A stretch of DNA of 64,000 nucleotides from Gari tellinella. Lineage: Eukaryota; Mollusca; Bivalvia; Cardiida; Psammobiidae. The notes beneath the pieces are model-generated. The model did not search any database. It had not been told where the DNA came from and saw only the letters and a program-made list of their open reading frames with translations. Of the stretch, positions 38,395 to 49,840 are shown in pieces. Made by a program: the position numbers and the translations under genes. The DNA is taken from the NCBI GenBank assembly GCA_922989275.2, contig OV277861.1, positions 23,590,479 through 23,654,478 of the forward strand, in the 5' to 3' direction. Positions within the stretch are counted from its first letter, which is position 1. The number at the start of each line of letters is the position of its first letter.

Positions 38395-38770
38395 TTTAGA
38401 TATTTTCCATCAGTTTATACGTGGGCAACGAAAGACGCAATAGAAATTGATAACAGGCTCAGACATAAACAATTATGTACTCTCCATTGCTACAAACTGA
38501 AGTACGTTACATCGATCCCAGATATTTGAAGATTGTCCGGTGGCCCAGTGGACTAAACCGTTTCCTTATTTTGCATGATTCTGTCCCCGCATGGCGGGTC
38601 CCGGGTTCGAATCCCACCAGAGCTCAATACTTTTTTTTATTGAAATGCATTTTTTAAACAGAATATCTTACCCTAAACTAATTCTTACCCGTTTATATTA
38701 GCGTTTGCTATATGTTTACAAATTACTATTTTTAATGCTAAATCTGGTTGCGAGTCTCTTTAAACCGGAA
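38395..38770 (+). repeat. tRNA-headed repeat (SINE-like), copy 2
   Basis: Aligns to 10-400: tagatattttccatc, gaagtacgtta, tRNA-like 38537-38623 (gtggcccagtggactaaacc; ccgggttcgaatcccaccag), T run, aaatgcattttttaaacaga, tttacaaattactatttttaat, ctctttaa. Confidence 0.7.
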
Positions 38771-39053
38771 ATCATACTTATGACATTTCGAAAAAATTAA
38801 ACAACACAAGAAGTTCGCACTTACAAAGGAATGAAATAACTAGACATAATTTACTATAAGTCAGAGCCTCCTTGATACGATTTTTTTAAAAAATAGTTCA
38901 GCTTTATTTCATCTTTTTGTACACCAAAAGGTAAACTAAATCCAATTTACTTAAGTTGGCTACGCGCAAATCCTTACATTGTGCGGACAAATATCACTTG
39001 ATTATTAATAAAAGTAATATATCTTTAAAGAAAACAAGCATAGTAGCACGTGC

Positions 39054-39116
39054 GGGATGGTCTAGTGGTTAACGTGTATGATTGTGAAATATGAAGTCAG
39101 AGGCTCAAATCCCGTC
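39054..39116 (+). repeat. tRNA-like fragment
   Basis: gcgggatggtctagtggtta (acceptor and D arm of tRNA type) and gaggctcaaatcccgtc (box-B-like, one base off). The anticodon stem pairs poorly; the loop ttgtgaa would be GTG. Treated as a pseudo-tRNA. Confidence 0.4.
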
Positions 39117-39462
39117 GAATGTAAAACGATTTTGTTGTTTTCATCCAGTTTACTTGTTGTTTTGTTATCATGTTTAATTAAACTTTCAAAAAGACAATCC
39201 ATTGCCGCCATCCAGTCGTCATACTGTTGCTTGCGTCGTTTATTTAGGTTTCAGTTTCAGTTTCAGTTTTATTGACAATCAGCATACATCGATGCCTTTG
39301 GTCATTTACAAAACAAATTTATCTAATATGACCAAGACAGCCTCATCAAAGTATTTTACATGCATAAATGAACATAACTACATATAGAATAGAACATAAA
39401 CACAATACACATACACAAATCAAACAAAACATGCACTAAACATATCAAATTACTGTTTTACT

Positions 39463-42400
39463 TTATGGAGCAGTTAATGCATCGAGGGACTGTTTACGAA
39501 TAGAAAATGCTTCATTTATATATTTAGCTGTATTAATTATGGTTCTTTTATTATTGGAAGACATAATTCTTTCAAACTTTTGGATCGATGGCCATGAAGA
39601 AAAAGTATGACTTAGAAATTTAGAACGAATGCTAGAGTACTTTGGGCAACATAATAGAAAATGATATTCAGATTCAACAGCATTACTTGTACAAACTTTA
39701 CATATACGTTCCTGTCTCGTTTTACCAGCAATTCTACCAGACTCTATTTCTAAATTATGTGATGTTACTCTAAATCTAGTTAACTGTTTGCGTGCCTTTT
39801 CATTATCAAGAAAAGATAAGTAGTTTTCATAACAAAATTGAGTTTTGAATTTTCTATAATAGTCAAGTTTAGAAGTATTATATATCGATGTATTCCATGT
39901 TTGTATATACTGATCATGAATTCTTTGCTTAAATAGTTTCAGTGCTAAAGATACATTACCAAAATCGTTCCACATGTTCCCAAGACCGAGCCTATCTAAA
40001 ATACCTTTTACTAGATTTCCCCAAGACTTTGAATTACCATCTATAATTTGCTCATTAAATACCCTACGATTTGGCATGTTTTGGGTTTGCATTATCTTCA
40101 ACCAATAGCGAAGTGCTCGCTCTTTCGCTAATTCTGATAGAGGAATTCTGCCTAGTTCACCCAGAACAGCTACATTAGGTGTTTGTTGTCGAACCCCAAG
40201 TATATGCTTACAAAATTTAATGTGTATCTTATCTATTTCTTTTATATCATAGACACCCCAGACTTCAGAGCCATATAAAAGAATAGGCAAAACCATGGTA
40301 TCAAATAACGACATCTTAGTCTTAATATCCAAACTTACTTTGTCAAAAAGAGCTAAAAGACTATTATAAGCCTTAAGGGCTTGATCAGAAAGAGATTTTA
40401 CAGCTACCTTCATATTACCAGTATAATGAAAGTTTATCCCCAAATAGTTGAATGATTCGACAACTGCAATTTTATCACCGTTGATGAACCAGTCATAAAC
40501 ATTATTAGATTTTCGACTTTGAAAAATACAAACTTTAGTTTTCTTAGTATTAATCTTTAACCCCCATTTCGTAGAGTATCTGAAAATACAATTAAGCTGC
40601 GTCTGAAGACTCACTGGATCTGTAGTAAACAAAGCTATGTCATCAGCATATAGGAGCATGTACATAGATAAATAGTTAATATCATTCTCAGTCAAGTTAT
40701 TTAAGTCTAAATTGTTGCTTACATCATTAATAAAAAGGATAAATAAAATCGGCGAGAGTGGCTCCCCCTGTTTCAATCCAAGTGATACATCGAAAAATTC
40801 AGAATAATTCATATTTGGATACAATTTAACACAAGATTTAACATTTTCATACATTGATCTAAGCATCGTTATTAATTTACAACTTAAACCAGAGTTAAGA
40901 AGTTTCAACCACAGTGCTTCCCTATTAACAGTGTCAAAAGCTTTCTCGTAATCAATAAAGGCACAATATAATTTCGACTTTTTGTATAAAACTTTCTGTA
41001 TAATAGAATGTAAGATATAAATACAATCAACCGTACTGTGATTTTCTCTAAAGCCAAACTGACTTTCATGAAATAGGTTAACAGATTCGCACCATCTGTT
41101 CAGTCTATTTCTGAGCACCAAGGAAAACAATTTAGACATAACATTTATAAGAGTAATGCCCCTGTAATTACCAGGATCAGTGCTGTCCCCTTTCTTAAAA
41201 ATTGGCACGATTACACCTTTACACCAGCTATCAGGATAAATTCCTGATTCATATATTTTATTGAAAATTACGTGGAGATATGGGCTAATAAAATCTTTAC
41301 CATCAATGAAAAAATCAGCTACATTACCATCAAAATCACTACTTTTGTTTCTTTTTAAAGAACTAATACACTTTAAAATTTCTTCTAATGTAAACGGACA
41401 GTCAAGTTCTTCCACCTGAATATCATGTTGATGAATATCAGGATTATTCTCATCATTTTGGAAATTACCGAAAGAAAGGTTGGAAATAGATTTAAAGTGC
41501 TCAGTAAAATCGTTTAATGTGACATCAGAACAAGGATTCCTATTCACGGATTTATATTTCTTTATGTATTTCCAGAATTTGCGCGGACTAGTTTTACTAA
41601 GGGAAGATAACTTACTCTTCTCTTTACAGTTATAAGAGTACTTTGCCCTTCGCTTAGCGTCATTAAATGCTTTTCTACTAGATAAAAAATTTGTTTTATT
41701 TTCTTCTGTAGGGTTAGATTTAAAATCCCTTTTACATCTATAGAAAACAGATTTCGCTTCTTTACAGCTATCATTAAACCAGAGTGATTTCACCTTTATT
41801 ACACGATTTGGTCGTGCAGTAAATGTACGTCCATGTACCTGAAAAGAAATATCATATACCAAGTCCTTTAACCTGTTCATACAAGAATTAATGTCTATTT
41901 CATCGGATATAAACTGCTGTGATACAGTATCAAATAAATGTTTATTATCATTTAGTAAATCTGTAAATACTTGCATATCAGTATTTTTCCAAATAATCTT
42001 ATCATACGTTAAAACATCGTTGTGGTAAAAGAAGGCATTTTCAACATGTAAAGAAAATTCAATAGGAGAATGATCCGAAAACTCGTTTGGGTCTAAAACG
42101 TTCATGCTAGATATACACGGAAAATTGTCGTAACTAGTTACTAGATAATCGACAACGCTCGCTGCATATCTATTACGTGACAAACTATGGTATGTGAAAT
42201 CGCCTGGCTCGCTTCTACCATTGACAATAATAACATTATTTTCTTTACACAATACTAACAACTTTCGACCAAACCCGTTAACACAATTATCATTCGATTT
42301 TCTATTAGGTATGTGTTGAAATGACGACATATCATCGGGCAGATCGACATAACGGTCAAGATTTGAGTTAGCTATAAAATCTGAGCTTACACCAGTTCGT

Positions 42401-42867
42401 GCATTGAAATCGCCCGTTATATATACGTCACCGCAAAAACTATATCTCCTAATATCAGTGTTTAATTGTTCAAAAAAGTCATACTCAAATAAATCAGAGT
42501 TAACACTTTTGTACACACTTGAGTCTTCTGGTGGTATATAACATGTACATAAGTAAATGTCATTATCAGAACCAAAATATTCTTTCTTAAGTTTAATCCA
42601 AATAATACCGTTATTATTTATTGACACTAGTTCAATCTTATTATAAAATTTCTCCTTATAGTAAATAATTACACCGCCACTGTGCCTTTTTGCTCTTCGG
42701 TTAGATTTAGGCCTATAGCAAGAGAAAGCACAATAACCATGAATATCTATATTTGAAGTTTTCGAATTCCACGTCTCTGTTAAAAGTAAAATGTCATATT
42801 GTTTGATAGAATTAAGAAAATCTGCGTCCTTTAATTTGCCTACAATCCCCTGAATGTTCCATAGCAC
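39463..42867 (-). CDS. LINE ORF2: endonuclease + reverse transcriptase, 1134 codons, uninterrupted
   Basis: Residues about 1-270 are an apurinic-type endonuclease: LWNIQGI, LLLTETWN, GGVIIYY, TCYIPP, YITGDFNAR, VVDYLVTS, FSDHSPIEF. RT at about 500-800: VIVPIFKKGDSTDPGNYRGI, HESQFGFRENHSTVD, CAFIDYEKAFDTV (motif A), LGLKQGEPLSPILF (motif B), LLYADDIALF (motif C) and KINTKKTKV. Near residue 1075 a Cys-His knuckle, RICKVC...H-F-L-L-C-C. No stop or frameshift across 3.4 kb, and all catalytic residues I can identify are present, so the copy is recent. Promoter and ORF1 are incomplete. Confidence 0.95.
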   Translation of the reverse strand: MLWNIQGIVGKLKDADFLNSIKQYDILLLTETWNSKTSNIDIHGYCAFSCYRPKSNRRAKRHSGGVIIYYKEKFYNKIELVSINNNGIIWIKLKKEYFGSDNDIYLCTCYIPPEDSSVYKSVNSDLFEYDFFEQLNTDIRRYSFCGDVYITGDFNARTGVSSDFIANSNLDRYVDLPDDMSSFQHIPNRKSNDNCVNGFGRKLLVLCKENNVIIVNGRSEPGDFTYHSLSRNRYAASVVDYLVTSYDNFPCISSMNVLDPNEFSDHSPIEFSLHVENAFFYHNDVLTYDKIIWKNTDMQVFTDLLNDNKHLFDTVSQQFISDEIDINSCMNRLKDLVYDISFQVHGRTFTARPNRVIKVKSLWFNDSCKEAKSVFYRCKRDFKSNPTEENKTNFLSSRKAFNDAKRRAKYSYNCKEKSKLSSLSKTSPRKFWKYIKKYKSVNRNPCSDVTLNDFTEHFKSISNLSFGNFQNDENNPDIHQHDIQVEELDCPFTLEEILKCISSLKRNKSSDFDGNVADFFIDGKDFISPYLHVIFNKIYESGIYPDSWCKGVIVPIFKKGDSTDPGNYRGITLINVMSKLFSLVLRNRLNRWCESVNLFHESQFGFRENHSTVDCIYILHSIIQKVLYKKSKLYCAFIDYEKAFDTVNREALWLKLLNSGLSCKLITMLRSMYENVKSCVKLYPNMNYSEFFDVSLGLKQGEPLSPILFILFINDVSNNLDLNNLTENDINYLSMYMLLYADDIALFTTDPVSLQTQLNCIFRYSTKWGLKINTKKTKVCIFQSRKSNNVYDWFINGDKIAVVESFNYLGINFHYTGNMKVAVKSLSDQALKAYNSLLALFDKVSLDIKTKMSLFDTMVLPILLYGSEVWGVYDIKEIDKIHIKFCKHILGVRQQTPNVAVLGELGRIPLSELAKERALRYWLKIMQTQNMPNRRVFNEQIIDGNSKSWGNLVKGILDRLGLGNMWNDFGNVSLALKLFKQRIHDQYIQTWNTSIYNTSKLDYYRKFKTQFCYENYLSFLDNEKARKQLTRFRVTSHNLEIESGRIAGKTRQERICKVCTSNAVESEYHFLLCCPKYSSIRSKFLSHTFSSWPSIQKFERIMSSNNKRTIINTAKYINEAFSIRKQSLDALTAP

Positions 42868-42894
42868 AAAACGTAACTGCTTCCCGTCGTCCCC

Positions 42895-43254
42895 CTAATC
42901 AGTAGTTGTAGCAGCTTCCGGTACAGAGCGAAACAGATGCCCGTCAATGTATAGCTTGTCATACCGGAGAACAGCATCATGGTTAGCATCTCTTGCCTTA
43001 ATAATTTCCGGGATGAGTTGTTTTCTCCTGTCCTGTACGGCTTTCGGGTATTGGTCGCTAGATTTAATACCGACTGTATCTCGACGCTCGTGAATTCGTT
43101 GCTTGACCTCTTGTTTGTCGCGAAAAAAGTTAAATTTTGCCACGATCGGTCTCTTTTTACCATGCACATATTTGCCGATACGATGAGCACGATCGATTTT
43201 CACGGATGTTTTGGCGTCTGGCATATCAAGCTTGTTTTCACACAGCTCCAATAT
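42895..43254 (-). pseudogene. LINE ORF1, C-terminal part (truncated)
   Basis: About 118 codons ending 27 bases before the ORF2 start. It contains KIDRAHRIGKYVHGKKRPIV and AKFNFFRDKQEV, the nucleic-acid-binding ORF1 pattern (R.HRiG......RPiivkF...kdK..v) of L1-like ORF1 proteins. The open frame extends to an ATG at 43281, but those first codons (MVERVN...) come from the target duplication and the adjoining repeat, not from the element. Confidence 0.8.
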
Positions 43255-43264
43255 TTTATTTAGG

Positions 43265-43492
43265 TTAACCCTTTCAACCATAAATATCTATTGTGGGCAA
43301 TTATCAAACTTTTGGACTCTACTTGAATGTATTTCTACTGTTGCAGTATGTTATATGACAACAAAAACGAATAAAAATATCAAACAGTGCAGACCCTGAT
43401 CAGAGGGCTCCTATAGGAGCCCTCTGATCAGGGTATACACTGTTTGCATATGTAATCAGTAAGCTCTACAGAGAGAAATAAGGTTGAAAGGA
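43265..43492. mobile_element. TTAACCCTTTC-ended short element with hairpin
   Basis: Starts ttaaccctttcaacc, ends near ggttgaaaggatt. Hairpin 43384-43450 with tip GAGGGCTCCTATAGGAGCCCTC. The LINE at 39251 is inserted at its left edge. Confidence 0.78.
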
Positions 43493-44833
43493 TTCAGGTG
43501 AATTATTTGTAAGACAAAATTTCTCAATAACTATGTCTGAGGTGACCGTTTGAGGTTAGAACTCTAACTCTTGTTTAGTATTAGGAGAATTGATATCAAG
43601 TATTTCTCTATATTTCAAAAGATTCGGTGTACTGAAATTTTAATAATGTGAACTTATACCGCTGTGCATTACATTCAATTTAGATTATGCCCAATTTCCA
43701 GCTATACATGTGTATCGAATATAGAAATCAAAACAAAACGACGACAGATACAGTGCAATCACAATGGCTTACAATGGCACTTGTTGTCAGGTCAGCTAAA
43801 ATGCCTTCAAACCCTCAGCGTCAGCATTGCTGTGATTATTCATTGTTGTTCCACTATATAAATCATCCTATGATATAATGTTAAATGACTTGCAAATAAA
43901 AAAAATCAAAATATTAGATTTTGACCGAGAGCAAAAGCCACACATTGTAGCTTATCAACATTTTCTTTATAATCAGTAACAAGGGATATTTGACATCAAA
44001 CGAGTTCGATCGTGTTATGTAGCAACTGCAGCGGTGTACTATTTGTAGCAGCATTTTTACTTTCGATTTGTTACGGTTTTAAATCACTGTTTTAGTGATT
44101 TATGAGTGTTTTATCTGGCCACAAACTGAGCTTTAAGCTACGTTATATTGTAGATTAAGTACAAAGGCTCTTTGATGATCTGGAAACTTTTATGATGCAC
44201 GAGATCCCTGTCGGTGGCGGAATCTTTTTAGGGATAGCCAAGTATCCAACCTTTACTACTTACTCTCTTCTTAGCAGCGCTGTTCCTAATATAACTAAGC
44301 AGTAAACACGATATGTGCATTAAATAAATAGAGCAAAACATATGCGTATACACTACTTTAAGTGGATTACAAATTCTACCTATGTCGGTTTAATCGCATA
44401 TATATACTTAATAAACTGAAGAATAAGTCTGCTTGAAACTTCAGTATTCTGAATTTGCTTTATTACAACAGGATGTGCTCGGCTAAAGAAAAGACTCGTG
44501 AATGAATGCTAGCTTCACTTGAAAATATCAGTGCGAATAGTCCAGCATAAGTGTAAGAGGACCTGGAAAGGTGGTCTATAGTTTTGTTTCCTTTATGAAT
44601 TTGAACAAAGTAAATGATAAATAACAATTTGAGAGCGGGTTACTTTCTGTTACCCTTGAGCAATTCGAGCGAATTCCAGTTTACCCACCTACCTATTTTA
44701 ACATTGCTGAAAGATGGAATATTAGTCTAAGCTGTAGAGACTTAAAAGTGGTAGTTTGTTTGCAATTTTCAATGTAGTTTACCTTAATACATATCTTAAA
44801 AACGTTTTAGAATAGTTTCAGAATCATTGAAAT

Positions 44834-45400
44834 CCAAAATGGCCGCCTAATTGGCTATTTTTAGTAACATTTTACCTGTTTGAGCCATAAAATTTCATTT
44901 ATTGACTGCAATTGGACCTCACATTGAACATTTTTAGTTGATTCGTATTAAACATTAACTTTGAAATCATACTAGCTTTTAATTCAATTTGTTTCCTGTC
45001 ATCCAGTGCTGAAATAATCCAAAATGGCCGCCGCATTTACTAACCTTAATAATTCCTACTTACATAATTGTTCTTGATTGGGACTTTCATTTCATTTGTT
45101 AGAGATTAAAATGGTTTTTTGTAAGCTATTATCACTAAGGTTTTCCCAAATACATAATTTGAAAATGTTTATGGATAGTTTCAAACTCACTGAAATCCAA
45201 AATGGCTGTCGAATGGCTATTTTAAGCAACAATTAAACTTTCGAACAATTTAATTACTTTTATTGATTGTTATTGATACTCATATAAACAGTTTCAGTAG
45301 ATTCTTATTGAATATCAACTGAGACATTCGGTTAGCTTTCATATTGATTGATTCATGTTATCCAGTGATGATATAATCCAAAATGGCTGTCCTTGATACC
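44834..45400. repeat. Four CCAAAATGGC(C/T)G units spaced about 181 bp
   Basis: The motif starts near 44834, 45019, 45197 and 45378. The blocks between alternate: the first and third share gaatcattgaaat/ggctattttta, the second and fourth share catccagtg.tgaaataat and tactaa..tctactta. This makes two copies of a roughly 360-bp dimer. Confidence 0.8.
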
Positions 45401-45760
45401 TTTATTTATTACTAATTTCTACTTATATAAATTTTCTTGATTTGCCGGGTTATGCAAACGATTTTTGTGTGTCTTTCCATGCCACTGTGCCAAACATACG
45501 GTAGTTTATGCGGTTTATCTTGAAGTTGGCAATGCTTTTACAGGGATAATTAATGGCCTGCATTGACCAGTATCCAATTCAATAATTCCAATAATGACCT
45601 GTACTACGACCATGACTGTCCCCTTACAACAGCCTACTTAGGAGAACATACACACAAACCAAACACTGTGGAAGGTAGAATGTAGTGGTCATTCAATGCA
45701 TTTGGTTGGAGACACAAACTTTCAGACAATGGTCAGTGAGAACATCGTTCAAGTATTGAT

Positions 45761-46000
45761 CCGGGGCCCGTTTTACTAAACTACTTACGCAAAAATTTTG
45801 CGTAAGTCAAAATTTTTTTTTTTTTTTTTATTATCACTTGCTACAAACAGCAAATAGCCAGATCAGAGGACGCGCTTTTAGCGCGTCCTCTGATCTGGCT
45901 ATTTGCTGTTTGCAAACGTTTATGATCGAAAAATAACAGTTAAACGATTTTGACTTACGCAAAAAATTTGCGTATGTTGTTTAGTAAAACGGGCCCCGGG
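45761..46000. mobile_element. 240-bp MITE with GGGGCCCGTTTTACTAAAC ends and nested hairpin
   Basis: Ends ccggggcccgttttactaaa and its complement. Inside each end sits a second palindrome (cttacgcaaaaattttgcgtaag type). The centre is a perfect 32-bp-arm hairpin, 45847-45916, with tip GAGGACGCGCTTTTAGCGCGTCCTC. Confidence 0.85.
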
Positions 46001-47700
46001 TGAATTAAAAGAAAATCAGGAAAGTCGCGACCAAGGCAAAGGGTTAAGATAATTTAGTTTCTATCGCTTTTTAAGTATTTCCGTATCGGTACCCTAGGAC
46101 ATTGACTGCTTGGTAAGTTGATACTGTTTACCGAAAATAAAGTATACATAACTTTTCATGAAGTTATTTTAACCGTGGTTTTTGATCCCCTAAGGGTGAT
46201 TCTAAATTTCCCCATCGGCTGCTTTGCAATAAACAAGTCCACGTTATCTACCATCTGCAATCAAAAATATCATGTCATTCTAATATTCTGTTTCAGCTCG
46301 AATAACCGTTAGATGGTCTTCAATCGACGGATATCCAAACTGCATCTCATTATTTTCAGTAGTACCTAGAAACATATAATTGACACAATTACAACTGAAA
46401 TCAAGCACAAACCTTATTCGTTGGTAACTACTGTATCCTGTTGTAACTTTGTCATATTCAGTAATCCAGACCAGTTTATAAGACTTATGTAAAACATTAT
46501 GTAACCTACCTCACGTCGTGTGTGACGATGTATATCGTTTACCAGATGCATTAAGTTTAGCCGATTGATGGCTGAGATACACATGTTGAATATGGACACT
46601 TTGATGAGGTCGCGATTCCCTCCCTTTCTAAAGTTTACCTTTGTTTAACGGCATACACCAGCAATTCGTGAGACATCTAGCGGCTTTTAACGAAGGACGA
46701 TAAATCAAGCATCGTTACTCAACGAAATCGTGCATATCGGTTACCTCCCGTAGATACTTTCGGTTTCAAACAATCTCCATTTATCTCGTAATATAGACGT
46801 TGAATGCATGAAATTGTACTTGATAAATGGAAGTATGTGAAACTTGGCAAATACTCTATCTAATAAGACTAAGTTAATAACCCAGAACTTCAGTCAAATT
46901 GAGTATAAGCGTGAACCCGAGATCACATAGAAAGGCCGTCTGCTTATTTAGGCCGTTGGTATATGTATGAAAGTGTCTATAGTTTCAAAAGAAGCGTTAT
47001 AACTAATGCTTTTTTTACCATTGTATTATTATTCACACCTATAGCTTTTATTGTTAGAAGTGTCATCAATTTATTTCCGGCAGATTTTAATTGAGTGAGT
47101 GTTTTCATTGAATTGGAGCCGAAAACAATTTTAAAATAGCATAAATATCAGGCAACAAACTATACTCTTTGCATTAATGTTAAGTGAGCATCACTTTTTA
47201 ACTGTTTTAATGTTTGTTTGTGCCAATTATAACTCTACATCATTTTAGAAAGGCAAAATAATGCATGCCAACTCTTTGCCAAGGATGGCTACTTCATACA
47301 TTTCAAATACCCATAGACAAAAAAATACCATTTTAACCTATGTTTTTCTTTTTGCCATTGTTTGAAGAACATATACTGAAAATGTCATAAAGATATTTCG
47401 GGACTTTTATTTGGTCGCGAATGTCTTTAATAAGAATTGAAAATTAAGGATAATGCACACTAATGCAACTCGGCAACGTTCGATAAACTTCGGATCCTTC
47501 GGGGGTTTTTCGTACGCCATCGTAAACAATTTCGGCGAGTTCTTAGTCTAATGTTTGAACCGAAATTACATTTTACGTTATTGTAAATTATCAAATTAAA
47601 AACTGATATAATTTGACAATTCTATGTGAAAAAATATTTAAGTTATATTAGAGAATATGGATAGTGAAACAATATGCATGCTAAACAGAAAAGGAAAACA
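46001..47700. other. Intergenic DNA, nothing recognised
   Basis: Ends of one short repeat (gcaaagggttaag at 46037). No gene. Comparable featureless stretches: 37751-38394, 43493-44833, 48399-49299, 49841-51124 and 52502-54246. Confidence 0.5.
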
Positions 47701-47712
47701 TATATGCATGTG

Positions 47713-47832
47713 CACAGGGACCTGACACGATTGATTCTTGAGAGAAAAAATTGTCAAAAGGTATATATAGAGACTCTATATATACCTTTTGAAAAAAAAA
47801 TATCTCAAAAATCAATCGTGCCGGGTCCCTGT
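47713..47832. repeat. Foldback element with CACAGGGACC ends
   Basis: cacagggacctgacacgatt...gattcttgagag is mirrored by ctcaaaaatcaatcgtgccgggtccctgtg; the inner arm aaaggtatatatagagactctatatataccttt is itself palindromic. hAT-like termini (CAGGG), but no target duplication seen. Confidence 0.75.
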
Positions 47833-47849
47833 GGCTACAACTAGATACT

Positions 47850-48240
47850 AGATCTTTTTATGCTCCAAATTAAGGGGGGTCATAAAGTTGCCGCTTTGTC
47901 CGTCCGTCTGTCCGTGTTTCCGTCTGTCCGTCCGAGCGCACGAAAGGTCACTTGTTGGGTATGAAGAAAAATAGAGAACAATAGAATTCCATTCATTCCG
48001 TTGTGTATTTTTTGGTATTTTGTGTATTGTTTGGTACTTTTAAACAAATGAAAAACCAAACAAGTGTCAAAATGTAAGGACGTCCGTATGTCTGTCCGTC
48101 CGTCTGTCTCTCCGTGACACTTTTTTGTCCGGGGCATATCTCTGGAACTTTACACAGTAAATTGATGAAACTTGATACAGTGACAGAGGATGACATTATA
48201 GGAATAAACAACATCTTTTTGACGTTCATGACGGTATGAC
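47850..48240. repeat. Bivalve-type repeat with (CCGT)n microsatellite
   Basis: gccgctttgtccgtccgtct...gtccgtccgagcg, then a body containing catatctctggaactttacac and ttgatgaaacttgatacagtgacagagg. The complementary strand of the same family is at 61930-62825. Confidence 0.75.
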
Positions 48241-48398
48241 TACATTAGCTTCGCAGGGGGTAAGTTTTGTAAACGCCCGAAGGGCGTTTTCAATAAACTT
48301 ACCCCCGAAGCTAATGTAGTAAGGGCGTTTTCAATAAACTTACCCCCGAAGCTAATGTAGTCATACCGTCATGAGCGGCAAAAAGATGTTGTTTATTC
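48196..48398. repeat. Inverted repeat with a duplicated inner arm
   Basis: ggaataaacaacatcttttt...catgacggtatgactacattagcttcg at the left is mirrored at the right by gaagctaatgtagtcataccgtcatg...aaagatgttgtttattcc. The inner block gggcgttttcaataaactta-cccccgaagctaatgtagt occurs twice in tandem (about 48284-48322 and 48325-48362). Confidence 0.85.
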
Positions 48399-49299
48399 CT
48401 TATATTTATATTTTTATTTTCTGTCATCCATTTAATGTGTAGTTTGACCAGATTTGTTTTCATGTATATGAATATATCATATACCGGCCAAATGGGTTTG
48501 ATAGATGTAATATCGATGTAATAGCCATTCCAGTTTCTAAATATGGTGTCAAAAGTAGTCCTTACTACATGTACTGTATTTACATGATAATTTCAGGGTT
48601 TTACGCAGTAAACTTTCTCGCTGTGCTTTAAGAACGCTCGTAAGAAACTAAAACAAAAATTTCAATCTGAATATCCATTATCAAAGCATATTTTAAACAA
48701 TTAGGCGGCGCAAGTTTTTATACACGCTTTACACATAGCAACGCGAATAGCAACGCTGAAATGCGACTACTAAGTCAGCGTGTACACACACCCGCGGCTA
48801 TCCGTGGCATATCCAATACACATAGGCTAGTTTCAATATGTCATAACGGAACATTACGTTACCAATTTAATAAGTGTGAATGCATTATTTTGTGTTTGAG
48901 CGACTTTCCTATGTAATTCTGGTGAACAAATTGTTTGAACTTGTCAATTTCAAACCGTAATTGGAAGACAACTTATCTAATCTATAAATAGAACACTAGG
49001 AGAAGGGAGAGGACGCGTACAGCTTTAATGACGGAGCGTAATATGATAACCTCCCTTAAAAACAGCATTTTTTGCGACTTTAAATAGGGGTTTCGAGATA
49101 CCCAAACGGATAATCTAAAAGTAGATCTTAACTTGGTCGGTATCTCTCCGCCGTATGGAAGATTTTTTTCGCGGCGGAGACTCCGCCCTCTTTCTTACTG
49201 GCTGGAACCGGATTCGATTCGTAGGTTCATCGAGAATTGACCTGCATATTTTTAATACGATTACATAGAGACTTTACAGGGTGAATGTAAATATAATGA

Positions 49300-49840
49300 G
49301 ATGCAGTACACTTAAAATCCGTAAAACTGTTATCTCCAAATATTGAATTATCTCCCTTTATATCATAAAACATTCATTTTGTTTGTATCTTTTGTGCATA
49401 TGTCTTGATTGTTACACCATAATTTGATGAAACTTGATACAGTAATAGAAGATGAGTGGCGAAGGTGCAGTTCACGTAAAACGTAACTCTGGCATCTCCC
49501 TACATTGAATTATTTTCCTTTTTTCTCATAAAAACTTTAATTTTGTCCGAAGCATATCTCTAGACTGTTACACCGTTAGTACAACTTTTACTACAGTGAT
49601 AGAGGATGGCAGAAGGATGTGCAGTACACAGGAACCATTACTATGCCATCTCCTAATGTTGAATTATATACCTTTTCTATTTAAAAATCAAATTATGTCC
49701 GGAGCATATCTCCTAAGCATTACATTGTAATTGATGAAACTTGATAGACTGATAGAGAATGACAAGAGAAGGTGCAGTACATAGAAACCCTAACTCTGTC
49801 ATCTCCCGTTCTTAAATTATTCAATGTTTATGTGATGAAT
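49300..49840. repeat. Tandem units of the gcatatctcc..gatgaaacttgata family
   Basis: Units of about 140-165 bp, each with gtaactctg.catctcc..a.ttgaattat, tccggagcatatctc and ttgatgaaacttgatac. The complement of the 61930-62825 array. Confidence 0.75.

Larger units (their letters stand above)
39251..43254 (-). mobile_element. Non-LTR retrotransposon with intact ORF2, 5'-truncated
   Basis: Minus-strand LINE of about 4.0 kb. The 3' end is a (CTGAAA)n-type tail (39249-39268 on plus: tttcag repeats). The 12-mer tttatttaggtt at 39239-39250 and 43255-43266 is the likely target site duplication, so the element is cut off within ORF1 at 43254. Clade not assigned; a tail of short tandem repeats argues against L1. 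Confidence 0.85.

Noticed and set aside
46170..46265. Possible last exon of ABCC gene 1 (minus strand, after ttgattgcag, about 32 codons to a stop)
   Set aside because: Good acceptor and stop, but the residues (MVDNVDLFIAKQ...) do not resemble the family C-terminus V.EFD.P..LL.
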